A DNA stretch of 64,000 bases, from positions 558,001 through 622,000 of the forward strand of contig NZ_JAJQQZ010000001.1 in NCBI RefSeq assembly GCF_021729015.1, in the 5' to 3' direction. The stretch comes from Halobacterium rubrum (lineage in GTDB: Archaea; Halobacteriota; Halobacteria; Halobacteriales; Halobacteriaceae). Both the position numbers and the translations under genes were made by a program. The notes under the pieces were generated by a model, which saw only the letters and a list, made by a program, of their open reading frames with translations, was not told the origin of the DNA and made no database searches. Below, in pieces: positions 9,473-18,258 of this stretch. Positions within the stretch are counted from its first letter, which is position 1. Every line of letters starts with the position of its first letter.

Positions 9473-10750
9473 CTACTCGACGACGAGCGAGTCCGTCTCG
9501 GGCAGCGCCTCGTCGCCGCGCAGGAGGTCGCGGGCGGCGTCTTTCCCCCACTCGACGGCTGGCTGAGTGAACGTCTCGACGCCGTAGAGCTCGCCGGCGA
9601 GCACGCAGGCCGCCTCGAAGTCGTACAGCAGCCGACCCACGGAGTGGGCGTCGACGGCGGGAATCTCGACCCGGACCGACGGTACGCCGGACTCGGCGAG
9701 GCTGGCCTCCGTCGCCTCGAACTCGGCGTCGAGCAGGTCGCCGAGGTCGCCGCCCGCGAGGTAGTCCAGGCCCGCCATGTCGGTCTCGGGAATCGCGCAA
9801 TCCGGCCGCGACTCGGGCCGCACCATCGTCACGAGCTTGTCCCGGGGACCGGCGCGGTAGAGCTGGAGCTGGCTGTGCTGGTCGGTTGCGCCGAGGGCTC
9901 GCGCCGGCGTCTGTCCGAGGCCGTCTTTCCCCAGGCTCTCCGCCCAGAGCTGTGCGAACCACTCTCCGAAGGTCTCCAGTCCCTCGGCGTAGGGCAGCAT
10001 CGCGTTCACGCCGGCGCCGCGCAGGTCCAGCGCGTACGCTGCTGCGCCGTAGGCGTACGCGGGACAGTCGTACAGCGACCCGGCGAGCGCGTCCCGGCCC
10101 TCGGCTGCACCCACCAGGAGGGCGTCGACGTCGACGCCGGCGAGCGCGGCGGCGGGCAGCGCGACCGTCGACAGCGCCGAGAACCGGCCGGGAACGCCTT
10201 CCGGCGCGTCGAGTACGGGCAGGTCGTGCTCGTCGGCGAGGTCCCGGAGGTTCCCCGCCTCACCGGTCGTGACGAGCGTGCGGTCGGCCCAGTCGACGCC
10301 GGCGTCCGCCATCGCCTGCCGGACGACGAGGAAGTTCGCCAGCGTCTCGGCGGTCGTCCCGGACCGCGAGACCACGTGGACGGCGGTCGACGAGAGGTCG
10401 AGGTCGTCGAGCAACCGCCGGACGTGCGCCGGGTCGACGTTGTCCAGCGCGTGGTACTCGAGGTCGTCGCCGAGCGCGTCCACGAGCGTCGCGGCGCCGA
10501 GCGCGCTCCCGCCGATGCCGACGGTCAACAGCGTCTCGGCGTCCGAGAGCGGCGCGACGGCGTCCGTGATTGGCTGCGGGTCGGCTGTCTCCGGGAGATT
10601 CAGCGCCTCGTACCCGAACTCGCCGTCGTCCATGCCGGCGGCGATGCGGTCGTGGGCGGCGCCGACGCGGTCGTCCAGCCGGTCCAGCGCGTCCGCGGGG
10701 ACGCCCGGTCGGGCGGTCGCGGCCAGCGCGTTCCCGATGTCTACTCGCAT
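9473..10750 (-). CDS. pgi: Glucose-6-phosphate isomerase
   Basis: A 425-residue phosphoglucose isomerase of the classic SIS-fold family, interconverting glucose-6-phosphate and fructose-6-phosphate. Family signatures include GIGGSALGAATL (phosphate loop, about 77-88), VVSRSGTTAETLANF (second SIS phosphate site) and the C-terminal region GRLLYDFEAACV leading to TQPAVEWGKD. It is shorter than bacterial enzymes of about 550 residues, as is common in haloarchaea. The ATG giving MRVDIGNAL is the only sensible start. In haloarchaea the enzyme serves gluconeogenesis and polysaccharide precursor supply. Confidence 0.93.
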   Translation of the reverse strand: MRVDIGNALAATARPGVPADALDRLDDRVGAAHDRIAAGMDDGEFGYEALNLPETADPQPITDAVAPLSDAETLLTVGIGGSALGAATLVDALGDDLEYHALDNVDPAHVRRLLDDLDLSSTAVHVVSRSGTTAETLANFLVVRQAMADAGVDWADRTLVTTGEAGNLRDLADEHDLPVLDAPEGVPGRFSALSTVALPAAALAGVDVDALLVGAAEGRDALAGSLYDCPAYAYGAAAYALDLRGAGVNAMLPYAEGLETFGEWFAQLWAESLGKDGLGQTPARALGATDQHSQLQLYRAGPRDKLVTMVRPESRPDCAIPETDMAGLDYLAGGDLGDLLDAEFEATEASLAESGVPSVRVEIPAVDAHSVGRLLYDFEAACVLAGELYGVETFTQPAVEWGKDAARDLLRGDEALPETDSLVVE

Positions 10751-10905
10751 GTGGGGACCGGCGTCGGCCGGCTACTTCAGGGTAGCTAGTCCGGGCCGGT
10801 GTCGCCCCCTCGCCACGCACCGGTGGCCGGGCGTCCCGCCGCCGCGAACCCGGCGGTGGCCGGGAGTCGCCGCGCTTTTGCTCGCCCGGCCCCGACCTCG
10901 GAGCG

Positions 10906-11451
10906 ATGGGACGGTTCGACAGTTACTCCGGCCTGCTGACGGCGTTCCCGTACGCGTTCCGGGCGTCCGACTCGCGGCTGTTCAGGAGCTACGCCGTCGT
11001 CAGCGCCGTGCTCGGCGGCCTGTTCGCGTTCCTGATGGCGGGCGCGCTGGTCGTGCTCGTGGCGAACACGACCGGCGCGACCGGCGGGTCGCTGACGCTC
11101 TCCCGGACGTTCTACGTCGTCATCGGGCTGTTCGTGTTCTTCCCGCTGGTCGCGCCCGTGTTGCTGGTGGCGCGCCGCCACCGCCGCGAGCTTCCGGTCA
11201 GCGAGCGCTACGACCCCGCGCTGGCGGTCGCCGGCTACCTGTTCGCGTTCTCCGTCTACCTCGGCGTCGTCGCGTCGATGCCCGCCGAGTACGAGGTCGG
11301 TGGGGAGCTGACGACGCGCCCCGAACCCAGCGGCGCCCTCGTCGCGCCCGTCGTGGAGGCGCTGTACGCGCTCCCGTCGGTGTTCTCGCCGGTGGTGCCG
11401 CTGGCGGGCGCGCTCGTCGTGTACGCCGTCCACCGGCGCCTGCGCGCCTGA
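10906..11451 (+). CDS. Haloarchaeal integral membrane protein, four predicted TM segments
   Basis: A 181-residue protein with four hydrophobic segments, at about residues 28-54, 66-90, 104-121 and 150-172. They are separated by a basic cytoplasmic loop with ARRHRRELP and an acidic outer loop with SMPAEYEVGGE. This follows the positive-inside rule. I do not recognise a functional family and no catalytic motif is seen. The start at MGRFDSYSG is the first ATG after the intergenic region that separates it from the divergent pgi. The small protein at 11506 follows on the same strand. Confidence 0.65.
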   Translation: MGRFDSYSGLLTAFPYAFRASDSRLFRSYAVVSAVLGGLFAFLMAGALVVLVANTTGATGGSLTLSRTFYVVIGLFVFFPLVAPVLLVARRHRRELPVSERYDPALAVAGYLFAFSVYLGVVASMPAEYEVGGELTTRPEPSGALVAPVVEALYALPSVFSPVVPLAGALVVYAVHRRLRA

Positions 11452-11505
11452 GCCCGTGGGCCGCCTTCGAAACAGTGAACCGCCGAGGCGGCCTACCGGC
11501 TGGCA

Positions 11506-11979
11506 ATGAGCGACCAGCGCGAGAAGACGGCGACGTTCCTCGTGACGGAGGTCAGCGAGGAGTCCGCGATTCTCACCGACGTCTCGGACGCCCAGGTGCA
11601 CACGCTCTCGGAGAACCCCGGCGTCGAGGCCGGCGACGTCCTCGAGGCGACGGTGGCGCCGGACCCGCCGATGGACGTCACGTACAGCGTCGTCGACGTG
11701 GCGGAGCGCAAGCAGATTCCGGTGCGCGTCAGCGAGGAGACGCCGACGCCCCAGACCCGCGAGATGGCCGAGGACCTCCCGCAGGGCGAGCTCGCGACCA
11801 CCGAGCGCGCCGGCGTCGGCGAAGTCCACGTGCTGTCGGTGGGCGCCGACGCGGTCGAGGACGCCGTCGCGGACGTCGCCGACGACCAGCAGACGGTGTC
11901 GCGGGCAGCCCGCATCGGCATCGAGCGCGTCGAGATCCGGTCCGGCGAGGACTTCGTGAGCGTCCGCTACCTCCCCTGA
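11506..11979 (+). CDS. Conserved haloarchaeal protein (DUF5812-like)
   Basis: A 157-residue soluble, strongly acidic protein. The N-terminal half (TATFLVTEVSEESAILTDV, then VLEATVAPDPPM) looks like a small beta-barrel, and a second conserved part has VHVLSVGADAVEDAVADV. I recall this as a haloarchaea-restricted family, probably DUF5812, with no assigned role. It lies 54 bp after the membrane protein at 10906 on the same strand and is convergent with the gene at 11987. No cofactor motif is visible. Confidence 0.6.
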   Translation: MSDQREKTATFLVTEVSEESAILTDVSDAQVHTLSENPGVEAGDVLEATVAPDPPMDVTYSVVDVAERKQIPVRVSEETPTPQTREMAEDLPQGELATTERAGVGEVHVLSVGADAVEDAVADVADDQQTVSRAARIGIERVEIRSGEDFVSVRYLP

Positions 11980-11986
11980 GCGCGGT

Positions 11987-12292
11987 TCAGCTCGGACCGG
12001 TCTCGCTCTGGACCGCCCAGCCGGAGTCGACGCCGCAGGCCTCGCGCTCCTCGAAGTGGAGGTCGGTGTCCGCGTCGAGGTCGCCGTCGCCGCCGACGGC
12101 CTCGACGACCAGCGGGACGTCGGGGCTGTCGCCACAGCAGCCGACGTCGAGGAACACGTTCCAGGTGTCGCCCTCGCGGGCCGGGCCTTTCGTCTTCTTG
12201 AGGTAGGCGCGCATGTGGTCGGTGGTGAGCTGGTCGTACCCCCAGTCGGAGACGTCGGCGGGGTACGACAGCGTGACGCTGTCGGTCGCCAT
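11987..12292 (-). CDS. Small conserved haloarchaeal protein of unknown function
   Basis: A 101-residue protein beginning MATDSVTLSYPADVSDW. It contains a paired cysteine GCCGDSPD at about 51-58 and a further Cys near 86, which could bind metal or form a redox centre, but the spacing matches no motif I know. The region DHMRAYLKKTKG is basic and may be an interaction helix. It is convergent with the DUF5812-like gene, 7 bp away. A GTG two codons upstream is an alternative start. Confidence 0.6.
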   Translation of the reverse strand: MATDSVTLSYPADVSDWGYDQLTTDHMRAYLKKTKGPAREGDTWNVFLDVGCCGDSPDVPLVVEAVGGDGDLDADTDLHFEEREACGVDSGWAVQSETGPS

Positions 12293-12330
12293 GGTCACGT
12301 GTAGGCGTGGCACGCGTTTGGGGCTGTCGC

Positions 12331-12936
12331 CTACTCGTCCAGCCAGACGCCGACGGCGTCGATGTCGGCCCGGAGGTACCGTGCGCCCAGCGTGGCCGCG
12401 AGGAGCGCGCCGACCGCGTTGAAGACGACGTCGAAGACGGTGTCCTCGACGCCGTAGACGACCAGAACCGGGTCGAGCGCGAGCGCCACGGCCGCTTCGC
12501 GTGCGGCCCACTCCGCCACCTCCCAGAGGACGCCGAGCGCCAGCGTGAGCAGGAAGATGAAGACGGTCAGGAACGACCGCGGGAAGTGGAGGTCGTCGCG
12601 GTGCTCGTCGAGGGCGCGCGCGGCGGCGTAGCCGGCGGCGGCCACGACCGCCGCGGAGAGCCCGTGCGTGAGGTGGTCGAACCACCAGACGGTGTCGTAC
12701 GCGCCCAGCATCCCGGCGGCGTGGAGGAAGACCGCGACGGCGACCAGCAGGGACGCGCCCGGGGACAGCCACAGGTGGTAGTCGCGGCGGAGGACGACGG
12801 GCAGGAACGTGACGGCGAGTCCCAGGACGCCGTTGACCACCACGGCGACGTTCCGGGTGGCGACGCCGACGACTACGATGGCCGCGATGCCGGCCTGCAG
12901 CGCCCGGACGAGCAGCGTGGCTGGCTTCCGGCGCAC
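12331..12936 (-). CDS. DUF2238-like integral membrane protein
   Basis: A 201-residue protein starting at GTG with about six hydrophobic segments. The segment YDTVWWFDHLTHGLSAAVVA, with Asp and His in a membrane-embedded context, and GVLWEVAEW further on resemble the DUF2238 family. Polar residues within the helices suggest proton or metal chemistry, but no function is known. The final acidic tail VGVWLDE ends at the stop. It is downstream of nothing on this strand and divergent from the gene at 13058. Confidence 0.65.
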   Translation of the reverse strand: MRRKPATLLVRALQAGIAAIVVVGVATRNVAVVVNGVLGLAVTFLPVVLRRDYHLWLSPGASLLVAVAVFLHAAGMLGAYDTVWWFDHLTHGLSAAVVAAAGYAAARALDEHRDDLHFPRSFLTVFIFLLTLALGVLWEVAEWAAREAAVALALDPVLVVYGVEDTVFDVVFNAVGALLAATLGARYLRADIDAVGVWLDE

Positions 12937-13057
12937 GACCTAGCGGTCGCGGCCGCGGGCCGTAAACTCTCGGGGCGGCGGGTGAGAACGGCACTCCCGG
13001 ATTCTGACCTCTCGAAGGCGACGCACTCAAGTGCAGGGGTTCCCTACTCGTGGGTAC

Positions 13058-13660
13058 ATGATGGCGACGACGCACGCGATGGCCGGGCTCGCAGTCGCGG
13101 CCCTCGCCACGCTCGCCGCCCCCGAACACGCCCCCGTGCTCGCCGCCGCCGGGCTCGCGGGCGGCCTGTTCCCGGACCTCGACCTCTACGCCGGTCACCG
13201 TCGCACCCTCCACTTCCCCGTCTACTACGCGGTCGCCGCCGCAGCAGCCGTCCCTGTCGCAGCGCTCGCGCCCGGCGCGTGGACGCTCGCCGCAGCCGTC
13301 TTCCTCGCCGCCGCCGCCCTCCACGCCGCCAGCGACGTCCTCGGCGGCGGCCTCGAACTCGAACCCTGGCGGGAGACCAGCGAGCGCGCCGTCTACAGCC
13401 ACTTCCACGGCCGCTGGCTGCCGCCCCGGCGGTTCGTCCGCTACGACGGCTCCCCCGAGGACGTCGTGGTCGCGGTCGGCCTCGGCGTCCCCGCCGCGCT
13501 CGCCTTCGAGCCGACAGTACAGCGCGTCGTCGGCGCCGCGCTCCTCGTCTCCGTCGGCTACGCCGTGGTCCGCCGCCGCCTCCCTCGGCTCGTCACCTGG
13601 CTGGTCGGTTTCGCGCCCACCGCCGTCCGCAGCCGGCTCCCCGAACGATTCCTCGACTGA
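13058..13660 (+). CDS. DUF457-type membrane-bound metal-dependent hydrolase homologue, copy 1
   Basis: A 200-residue membrane protein beginning with the family hallmark MMATTHAMAG, followed by GGLFPDLD, GHRRTLHFP, LHAASDVLGGG and a C-terminal PPRRFVRYDGSP. The histidines and aspartates in these motifs fit a metal centre of the YdjM/DUF457 family. Four to five hydrophobic segments are seen. A second copy with the same motifs is encoded at 59288, 46 kb away. Either of the adjacent ATGs at 13058 and 13061 could be used. The actual substrate of this family is not established. Confidence 0.8.
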   Translation: MMATTHAMAGLAVAALATLAAPEHAPVLAAAGLAGGLFPDLDLYAGHRRTLHFPVYYAVAAAAAVPVAALAPGAWTLAAAVFLAAAALHAASDVLGGGLELEPWRETSERAVYSHFHGRWLPPRRFVRYDGSPEDVVVAVGLGVPAALAFEPTVQRVVGAALLVSVGYAVVRRRLPRLVTWLVGFAPTAVRSRLPERFLD

Positions 13661-13741
13661 CGCCACCGCCGGTGTGGACGGCCCGCGCCCGCGCTGCCGG
13701 GGATAAGAAGCCTTAACCAGCGCCGAATCCCACCGGCAGGC

Positions 13742-14599
13742 ATGTCACGGTTCGAGGTCCCGGACGTCGACCTCAGCCAGTACTCGATGCGGCAGACCGT
13801 CGCCCCGCCGCTCGCTGTCCTGGTCGTCGCGCTCGCCGTCATCGGCGGGTGGATGGCCACCACCGGCGCGCCGGCAAACCCCGGCATCGAGTTCACTGGC
13901 GGGTCGGAGATGGTCGCAGAGTCAGACGCCTCCCAGTCCGAAGTGCGGACCGCCTTCGAGACTGAACCGGCCTCCATCCGGCAGGTCGGAACCGGCGGCG
14001 ACCAGTACCTCGTGACCTTCCAGACCGAGACCGTCCCGGACATCCGGGACGACGCCTCGGTCTCCATCGACGTCGTGCAGTCACAGGAGGTCTCCCCGAC
14101 GTTCGGCTCGTCCACCCAGCAGCTCGCCCTGTTCGGCGTCGCGGGAGCCTTCCTCGGCATGAGCCTGCTCGTGTTCGCGCTGTTCCGGACGTTCGTCCCG
14201 AGCATCGCCGTCGTCGTCTCCGCGTTCAGTGACATCGTCGTGCCCGTCGCGCTCATGAACGTCCTCGGCATCCAGCTCTCGCTGGGGACGGTCGCGGCGC
14301 TACTGATGCTCATCGGTTACAGCGTCGACTCCGACATCCTCCTGAACAACCACGTGCTCCGGCGCTCGGGGGGCTTCTGGGAGAGCGTCGACCGCGCGAT
14401 GAAGACCGGTGTCACGATGACTATCACCTCCATCGCCGCGATGGCCGTGATGACCGTCGTCTCCTACATCTTCGGCATCCAGCTGATGACCGCGATCGGC
14501 CTCGTCCTCGTGATGGGCCTGACCACTGACCTCATGAACACCTACATGCTGAACGTCACGCTGCTTCGCTGGTACAAGTTCGAGGGGGTGGCACAATGA
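13742..14599 (+). CDS. secF: Protein-export membrane protein SecF
   Basis: A 285-residue SecF: one N-terminal TM segment (about 18-40), an extracytoplasmic loop including NPGIEFTGGSEM, then five TM segments. SecF signatures are FSDIVVPVALMN and the GYSVDSDILLNNHVLR stretch. With SecD it forms an RND-like complex that uses ion flux to promote late steps of Sec translocation. The last codons overlap the secD start (ATGA), indicating translational coupling. The secF-secD order is the archaeal arrangement. The protein starts at the first ATG, about 80 bp after the DUF457 gene. Confidence 0.95.
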   Translation: MSRFEVPDVDLSQYSMRQTVAPPLAVLVVALAVIGGWMATTGAPANPGIEFTGGSEMVAESDASQSEVRTAFETEPASIRQVGTGGDQYLVTFQTETVPDIRDDASVSIDVVQSQEVSPTFGSSTQQLALFGVAGAFLGMSLLVFALFRTFVPSIAVVVSAFSDIVVPVALMNVLGIQLSLGTVAALLMLIGYSVDSDILLNNHVLRRSGGFWESVDRAMKTGVTMTITSIAAMAVMTVVSYIFGIQLMTAIGLVLVMGLTTDLMNTYMLNVTLLRWYKFEGVAQ

Positions 14600-16140
14600 G
14601 CTGGCTCCGCGAGAACTGGCGGGTGGCCACGCTCGCACTCCTGCTGGTCGCCAGCTCCGTCGCACTGTTCGCGCCGGGCGTCGGCGCGAGCGGCGGCAGT
14701 GGTGGTGCCGCCGGCGGCCAGCAGGCTACGGCGGCCAGCGGCCCGACGAACCTCAACTACGGCCTCGAACTCTCCGGTGGCGTCCGCCTCCGGGCGACAG
14801 TCACCGGCGTCACCGCCGAAGGCGTCGACGTTACGGTCGACAACGAGGCGGCCATCTCCGAGGAGGTCGCCGCAGCCCTCGACGTCGAACGCGGCGACGT
14901 CCGCGCTCGCCCCGCCGGCGACACCGTCGAGGTCTACCAGGACGTCGAACCGAGTGCGCTCGCAGACGCCCTGACCGCCGCGGGCTACGAACCCGACACC
15001 ACCCGCGTCGGTGTCACGCAAGCAACCCGGGACAACATCGTCAACATCATCGGCTCGAAGGTCGACGCGACCGGGTTCGGTGGCGCGGACGTCACGGACA
15101 TCGAGACCCAGACCGGCGACCGCACGCACTACATCGTCGTCGAGGTGCCGGGGCAGAACGCCTCGCAGGTCCAGAGCCTCATCGAGGGCCGCGGCGAAGT
15201 CGAACTCTGGGCGTACTACCCCGGTGACAACGGCACCCAGCAGAACGAGACGGTCCTCCGCGGCGAGGAACTCGTCGAAGTCGACCAGCCCGACCGGAAC
15301 CGCCAGGGGCGCCCCATCGTCCCCGTCCAGCTCTCGCAGGACGCCGCCGAGCGCTTCGCCAGCGACATGCAGCGCTACGGGTTCACGTCCCAGCAGGGCA
15401 TCAGCAACTGCCAGTTCCCGGACGGCGGCTACTGCCTGCTGACGATGCTCGACGGCGAGGAGGTCTACAACGCGAGCATGGGGCCGACGCTCGCCCCCGA
15501 CCTCCAGTCCGGTGACTTCGTGAACAACCCGACGTTCACCATCACGGCGAACTCCATGGAGGAGGCCCGGACCCTGCAGGTGAACCTGCAGGCCGGCGCG
15601 CTCCCCGCCGAACTCCAGTTCCAGGACTCCTACTACGTCTCCCCGAGCTTCGCGGACCGCTACAAACCGCTGACGCTCGTCACCGGTATCGCGGCCGCAA
15701 TCGCGGTCGCGCTGATGGTGTTCCTCCGGTACGGCGAGCCGAAAGTCGCTATCCCGATGGTGTTCACGGCGCTGTCGGAAGTCGTCATCCTGCTCGGGTT
15801 CGCCGCCGTCTCCGGGCTGGCGCTGGACCTCTCGCACCTCGCCGGGTTCATCGCGGTGATCGGGACGGGGGTGGACGACCTCGTCATCATCGCCGACGAG
15901 GTGATGACAGAACAGGTGTCCTCCTCGCGGGTGTTCCAGAGCCGCTTCCGGAAGGCGCTGTGGGTCATCGGCGCCGCGGCAGCCACCACCATCATCGCGA
16001 TGAGCCCGCTGGCCGTGCTGAGCCTCGGTGACCTGCGCGGGTTCGCACTCATCACCATCCTCGGCGTGCTCGTCGGGGTCATCGTCACCCGGCCGGCGTA
16101 CGGCGACGTGCTGCGCCGCCTGCTGACGGACAACCGGTAA
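14596..16140 (+). CDS. secD: Protein-export membrane protein SecD
   Basis: A 514-residue SecD. It has an N-terminal TM segment (about 8-28), a large outer domain with a Gly/Ser-rich start, the conserved LNYGLELSGGVRL motif near 51-63, and a C-terminal block of TM helices with the IGTGVDDLVIIADEVM signature. It overlaps secF by 4 nt. The outer loop is more acidic than bacterial homologues, as expected in high salt. It works with SecF and SecYEG in protein export, which matters here for the large surface proteins encoded downstream. Confidence 0.95.
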   Translation: MSWLRENWRVATLALLLVASSVALFAPGVGASGGSGGAAGGQQATAASGPTNLNYGLELSGGVRLRATVTGVTAEGVDVTVDNEAAISEEVAAALDVERGDVRARPAGDTVEVYQDVEPSALADALTAAGYEPDTTRVGVTQATRDNIVNIIGSKVDATGFGGADVTDIETQTGDRTHYIVVEVPGQNASQVQSLIEGRGEVELWAYYPGDNGTQQNETVLRGEELVEVDQPDRNRQGRPIVPVQLSQDAAERFASDMQRYGFTSQQGISNCQFPDGGYCLLTMLDGEEVYNASMGPTLAPDLQSGDFVNNPTFTITANSMEEARTLQVNLQAGALPAELQFQDSYYVSPSFADRYKPLTLVTGIAAAIAVALMVFLRYGEPKVAIPMVFTALSEVVILLGFAAVSGLALDLSHLAGFIAVIGTGVDDLVIIADEVMTEQVSSSRVFQSRFRKALWVIGAAAATTIIAMSPLAVLSLGDLRGFALITILGVLVGVIVTRPAYGDVLRRLLTDNR

Positions 16141-16206
16141 CCCGGCGGCTCCCCCTCGCCGGCGGCGGTGCAGTACGCTTTTTGCGTTCGGGCACCCGGT
16201 ACGCCC

Positions 16207-17379
16207 ATGACTTCGGTTCGTCGCCTCGGAGCGGCCGCCACCGTCGCCCTGACGGGCGCGGCGGTCGTCGCCGTGATGGCCGTCCACGTCGCGACCGCGC
16301 AACCGCCGATGTCGGGCCTGCTGCTCGCGGGGTTCGGGAGCCTCGTCGGGCTGGCGCTCGTCGCTGCCGGTGTCGGACTCGTCTGGCTGGACGTCTCCCC
16401 CGAGCACGCGCTCCGCGTGGCAGGCTGGAACGTGCTGGGTGTCGTCGTCATCGGTGCGGCGCTCGCGCTGCTGTTCGCGTACCAGGGCGCCGTCGCGTCG
16501 GTACCTGCCGCACCCGTCTTCTCGGGGACGGTCGTGGTCGCCGTGAGCGCAGTCGCACACGTCCTCATCGGCATCAACGACGTGCGCCGCATCCGGGCGA
16601 CCGAGCTCGCCCGCCAGCGCCAGAAACTCGACGTGCTGTCCCGCGTGGTCCGCCACGACCTCCGGACGCTCGCCCAGCTCCTCTACAGCTACGCGAACCG
16701 CGTGGAGGCGGCCGCCGCCGGCGACGACGACCCGGAGGCGGTCGCAGCTGCCGTCCACGAGGCCGGTGCTGACCTCTCGAGCATCCACGAGCAGAGCAAG
16801 CTCGTGCAGGACCTCGTGGACGGCGAGGCAGCTACTCGCCGCGTCGACCTCGCGGCCCTCGCCGGGGACGTGGCAAGCGACGCCCGCGACGCACACCCGG
16901 ACGCCACGGTGACAGTCGGCGTGGCGGACGGCCTCGCCGTCGAGGCCGGTGACTACCTCCGGGACGCGCTCTCGGAACTGCTCGAGAACGCCGTGGAGCA
17001 CAGCTCCACGAGCCCTGACTCGCAGGCTCGTCAGGACGCTGTAGAGCACAGCTCCACGAGCCCTGACTCGCAAGCTCAGCAGGACGCCGCCGAGCACCAC
17101 GACGGAGAGGCTTCGGGGGTGACCGTCGAACTGTCGGCGGCCCGAGTCGCCGGCGGTGACAGGGTGGCGGTGTCGGTGAGCGACGACGGCTCCGGCATCC
17201 CGGCGGGCGAGCGCGCCGTCGTCACCGGCGAGACAGACGTCACGCAGCTCGACCACGCCAGCGGCCTCGGGCTCTGGGTCGTCCGGTGGGTCGCCGACGC
17301 CTACGGCGCCGACCTCTCGTTTTCCAGCAGCGAGGCCGGCGGCACCACGGTCACGCTCGAACTGCCGGCCGCGGCGTGA
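16207..17379 (+). CDS. Membrane sensor histidine kinase with N-box repeat insertion
   Basis: A 390-residue kinase with four N-terminal TM segments (about 8-30, 36-60, 70-95, 98-125) and no large outer sensor domain. The HisKA helix has VVRHDLRTL with phospho-acceptor His150. The HATPase domain has N-box ELLENAVEH (Asn261), G1 DDGSGIPAG and G2 GLGLWVVRW. Directly after Asn261 the protein carries two 16-residue units, each AVEHSSTSPDSQA plus three residues, followed by a third AAEH. This is an in-frame insertion of about 32 residues described separately. It is alone on its strand after secD. The cognate regulator is not evident. The ATG giving MTSVRRLG was chosen because the signal-like hydrophobic helix follows it. 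Confidence 0.9.
   Translation: MTSVRRLGAAATVALTGAAVVAVMAVHVATAQPPMSGLLLAGFGSLVGLALVAAGVGLVWLDVSPEHALRVAGWNVLGVVVIGAALALLFAYQGAVASVPAAPVFSGTVVVAVSAVAHVLIGINDVRRIRATELARQRQKLDVLSRVVRHDLRTLAQLLYSYANRVEAAAAGDDDPEAVAAAVHEAGADLSSIHEQSKLVQDLVDGEAATRRVDLAALAGDVASDARDAHPDATVTVGVADGLAVEAGDYLRDALSELLENAVEHSSTSPDSQARQDAVEHSSTSPDSQAQQDAAEHHDGEASGVTVELSAARVAGGDRVAVSVSDDGSGIPAGERAVVTGETDVTQLDHASGLGLWVVRWVADAYGADLSFSSSEAGGTTVTLELPAAA
16990..17085 (+). repeat. Two tandem 48-nt palindromic units inside a kinase N-box
   Basis: Unit 1 spans 16990-17037 and unit 2 spans 17038-17085. They differ at only four positions. Each encodes 16 residues, so the frame is kept. Unit 1 contains a perfect 8-bp hairpin (CGTGGAGC at 16992-16999, loop ACA, GCTCCACG at 17003-17010), followed by CCTGAC and GTCAGG arms. 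A third, partial AVEH-like start (GCCGCCGAGCAC) follows at 17086. Nearly the same block occurs in the kinase gene at 27238-28743. Confidence 0.9.
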
Positions 17380-17403
17380 CGACCGCCGCCGCCTCGCGCC
17401 CAC

Positions 17404-18156
17404 TCAGAAGTCGGTGAGCTTCGCCTCGGTGGCGCCCTTCGCGTCCAGCCCGAACTCCGCCAGCTCGACGAACTCCAGACCGTTGTCGCGGAGCGCCCGT
17501 TTCACGCGCTCGGACGCCGACGGCGCGACCAGCATTCCTCTAACGTCGTCGTTCGATTCGTCGTACAGCTCCACGTACCGCTTCAGCTGGTCGAAGTGGT
17601 TCAGCGTCGCCTGGATGCGCTTGACCTCGACGACGACGGGCGTGCCGGCCTCGTCGACGGCGTAGAAGTCCACGAAGCCGTACTTCGTCTCGCGCTCGTG
17701 CTCGACGATGCGCAGGCCCGCTTCCAGTTCCTCGGGGTTGGCCTCGATGTACTCGTGCATCTCCGCCTCGGTGCCGGACTCCTCGTAGGTCGCGCCGTCC
17801 TCGGCGTCGAAGCGCGTGACGCCGTACACCTCGTGCAGCCGGGTCTCGACGCGCTCGCTGGGGTTGGTGCGGCGCGCCAGCAACACGGCCTCGTCGTCGC
17901 TCACGCGGGCCTCGACGGTGCCGCCGCCCGGCATCCAGTTCACGGGCTTGTGGCCCGTCGGCTGGTGGACGAGGAAGGTGCCGTCGGGCTTCGCCACGAG
18001 CAGCCGGTCGCCCGCGGCGAGGTAGCCGCTGGTGCGGCCCTCGTACTCCACCTCGCAGCGCGCCTGCACGCTCAACACGGCGCCGTCCCGGAACGCGGCC
18101 TTCGCGGCGTCCACGAACGCCTCGGGGTCCGGCGCGTCGAGAGTCTCTGCGGCCAT
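17404..18156 (-). CDS. nucS: Endonuclease NucS/EndoMS
   Basis: A 250-residue homologue of the archaeal NucS nuclease, which in the family cleaves mismatched or branched DNA and works with the sliding clamp. The N-terminal DNA-binding domain includes RCEVEYEGRTSGYL and PVNWMPGGG. The C-terminal RecB-like nuclease has YGFVDFYAVD followed by VVVEVKR, giving the D-ExK catalytic set, and then QLKRYVEL. The last residues, EAKLTDF, resemble a degenerate PCNA-binding box with Glu in place of Gln. It is monocistronic, convergent with the kinase and divergent from the antiporter. Confidence 0.92.
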   Translation of the reverse strand: MAAETLDAPDPEAFVDAAKAAFRDGAVLSVQARCEVEYEGRTSGYLAAGDRLLVAKPDGTFLVHQPTGHKPVNWMPGGGTVEARVSDDEAVLLARRTNPSERVETRLHEVYGVTRFDAEDGATYEESGTEAEMHEYIEANPEELEAGLRIVEHERETKYGFVDFYAVDEAGTPVVVEVKRIQATLNHFDQLKRYVELYDESNDDVRGMLVAPSASERVKRALRDNGLEFVELAEFGLDAKGATEAKLTDF

Positions 18157-18228
18157 CGCGTCGACAGTGGCCGCGAACGCCCGTTAAACGTGTGGATTGC
18201 GCGACCCGTCTCGCACGACGAAGCTGGG

Positions 18229-18234
18229 TTTAAA
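18229..18234 (+). promoter_or_regulatory. TATA box for the NhaC-type antiporter
   Basis: TTTAAA is centred about 27 nt upstream of the ATG at 18259, consistent with a leaderless transcript from that codon. Confidence 0.6.
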
Positions 18235-18258
18235 CAGTTAGAAATGAATCAGCGTTGT

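Noticed and set aside
16990-17085. CRISPR-like interpretation of the tandem repeats in the kinase
   Set aside because: There are only two units without spacers, they lie in frame inside a conserved domain, and there are no cas genes in the window.
14542-17403. Very long minus-strand open frame (over 900 codons) opposite secD and the kinase
   Set aside because: It is antisense to clear secF/secD/kinase genes. Its translation is a His/Val/Arg/Asp-rich shadow typical of high-GC halophile DNA and matches no family.
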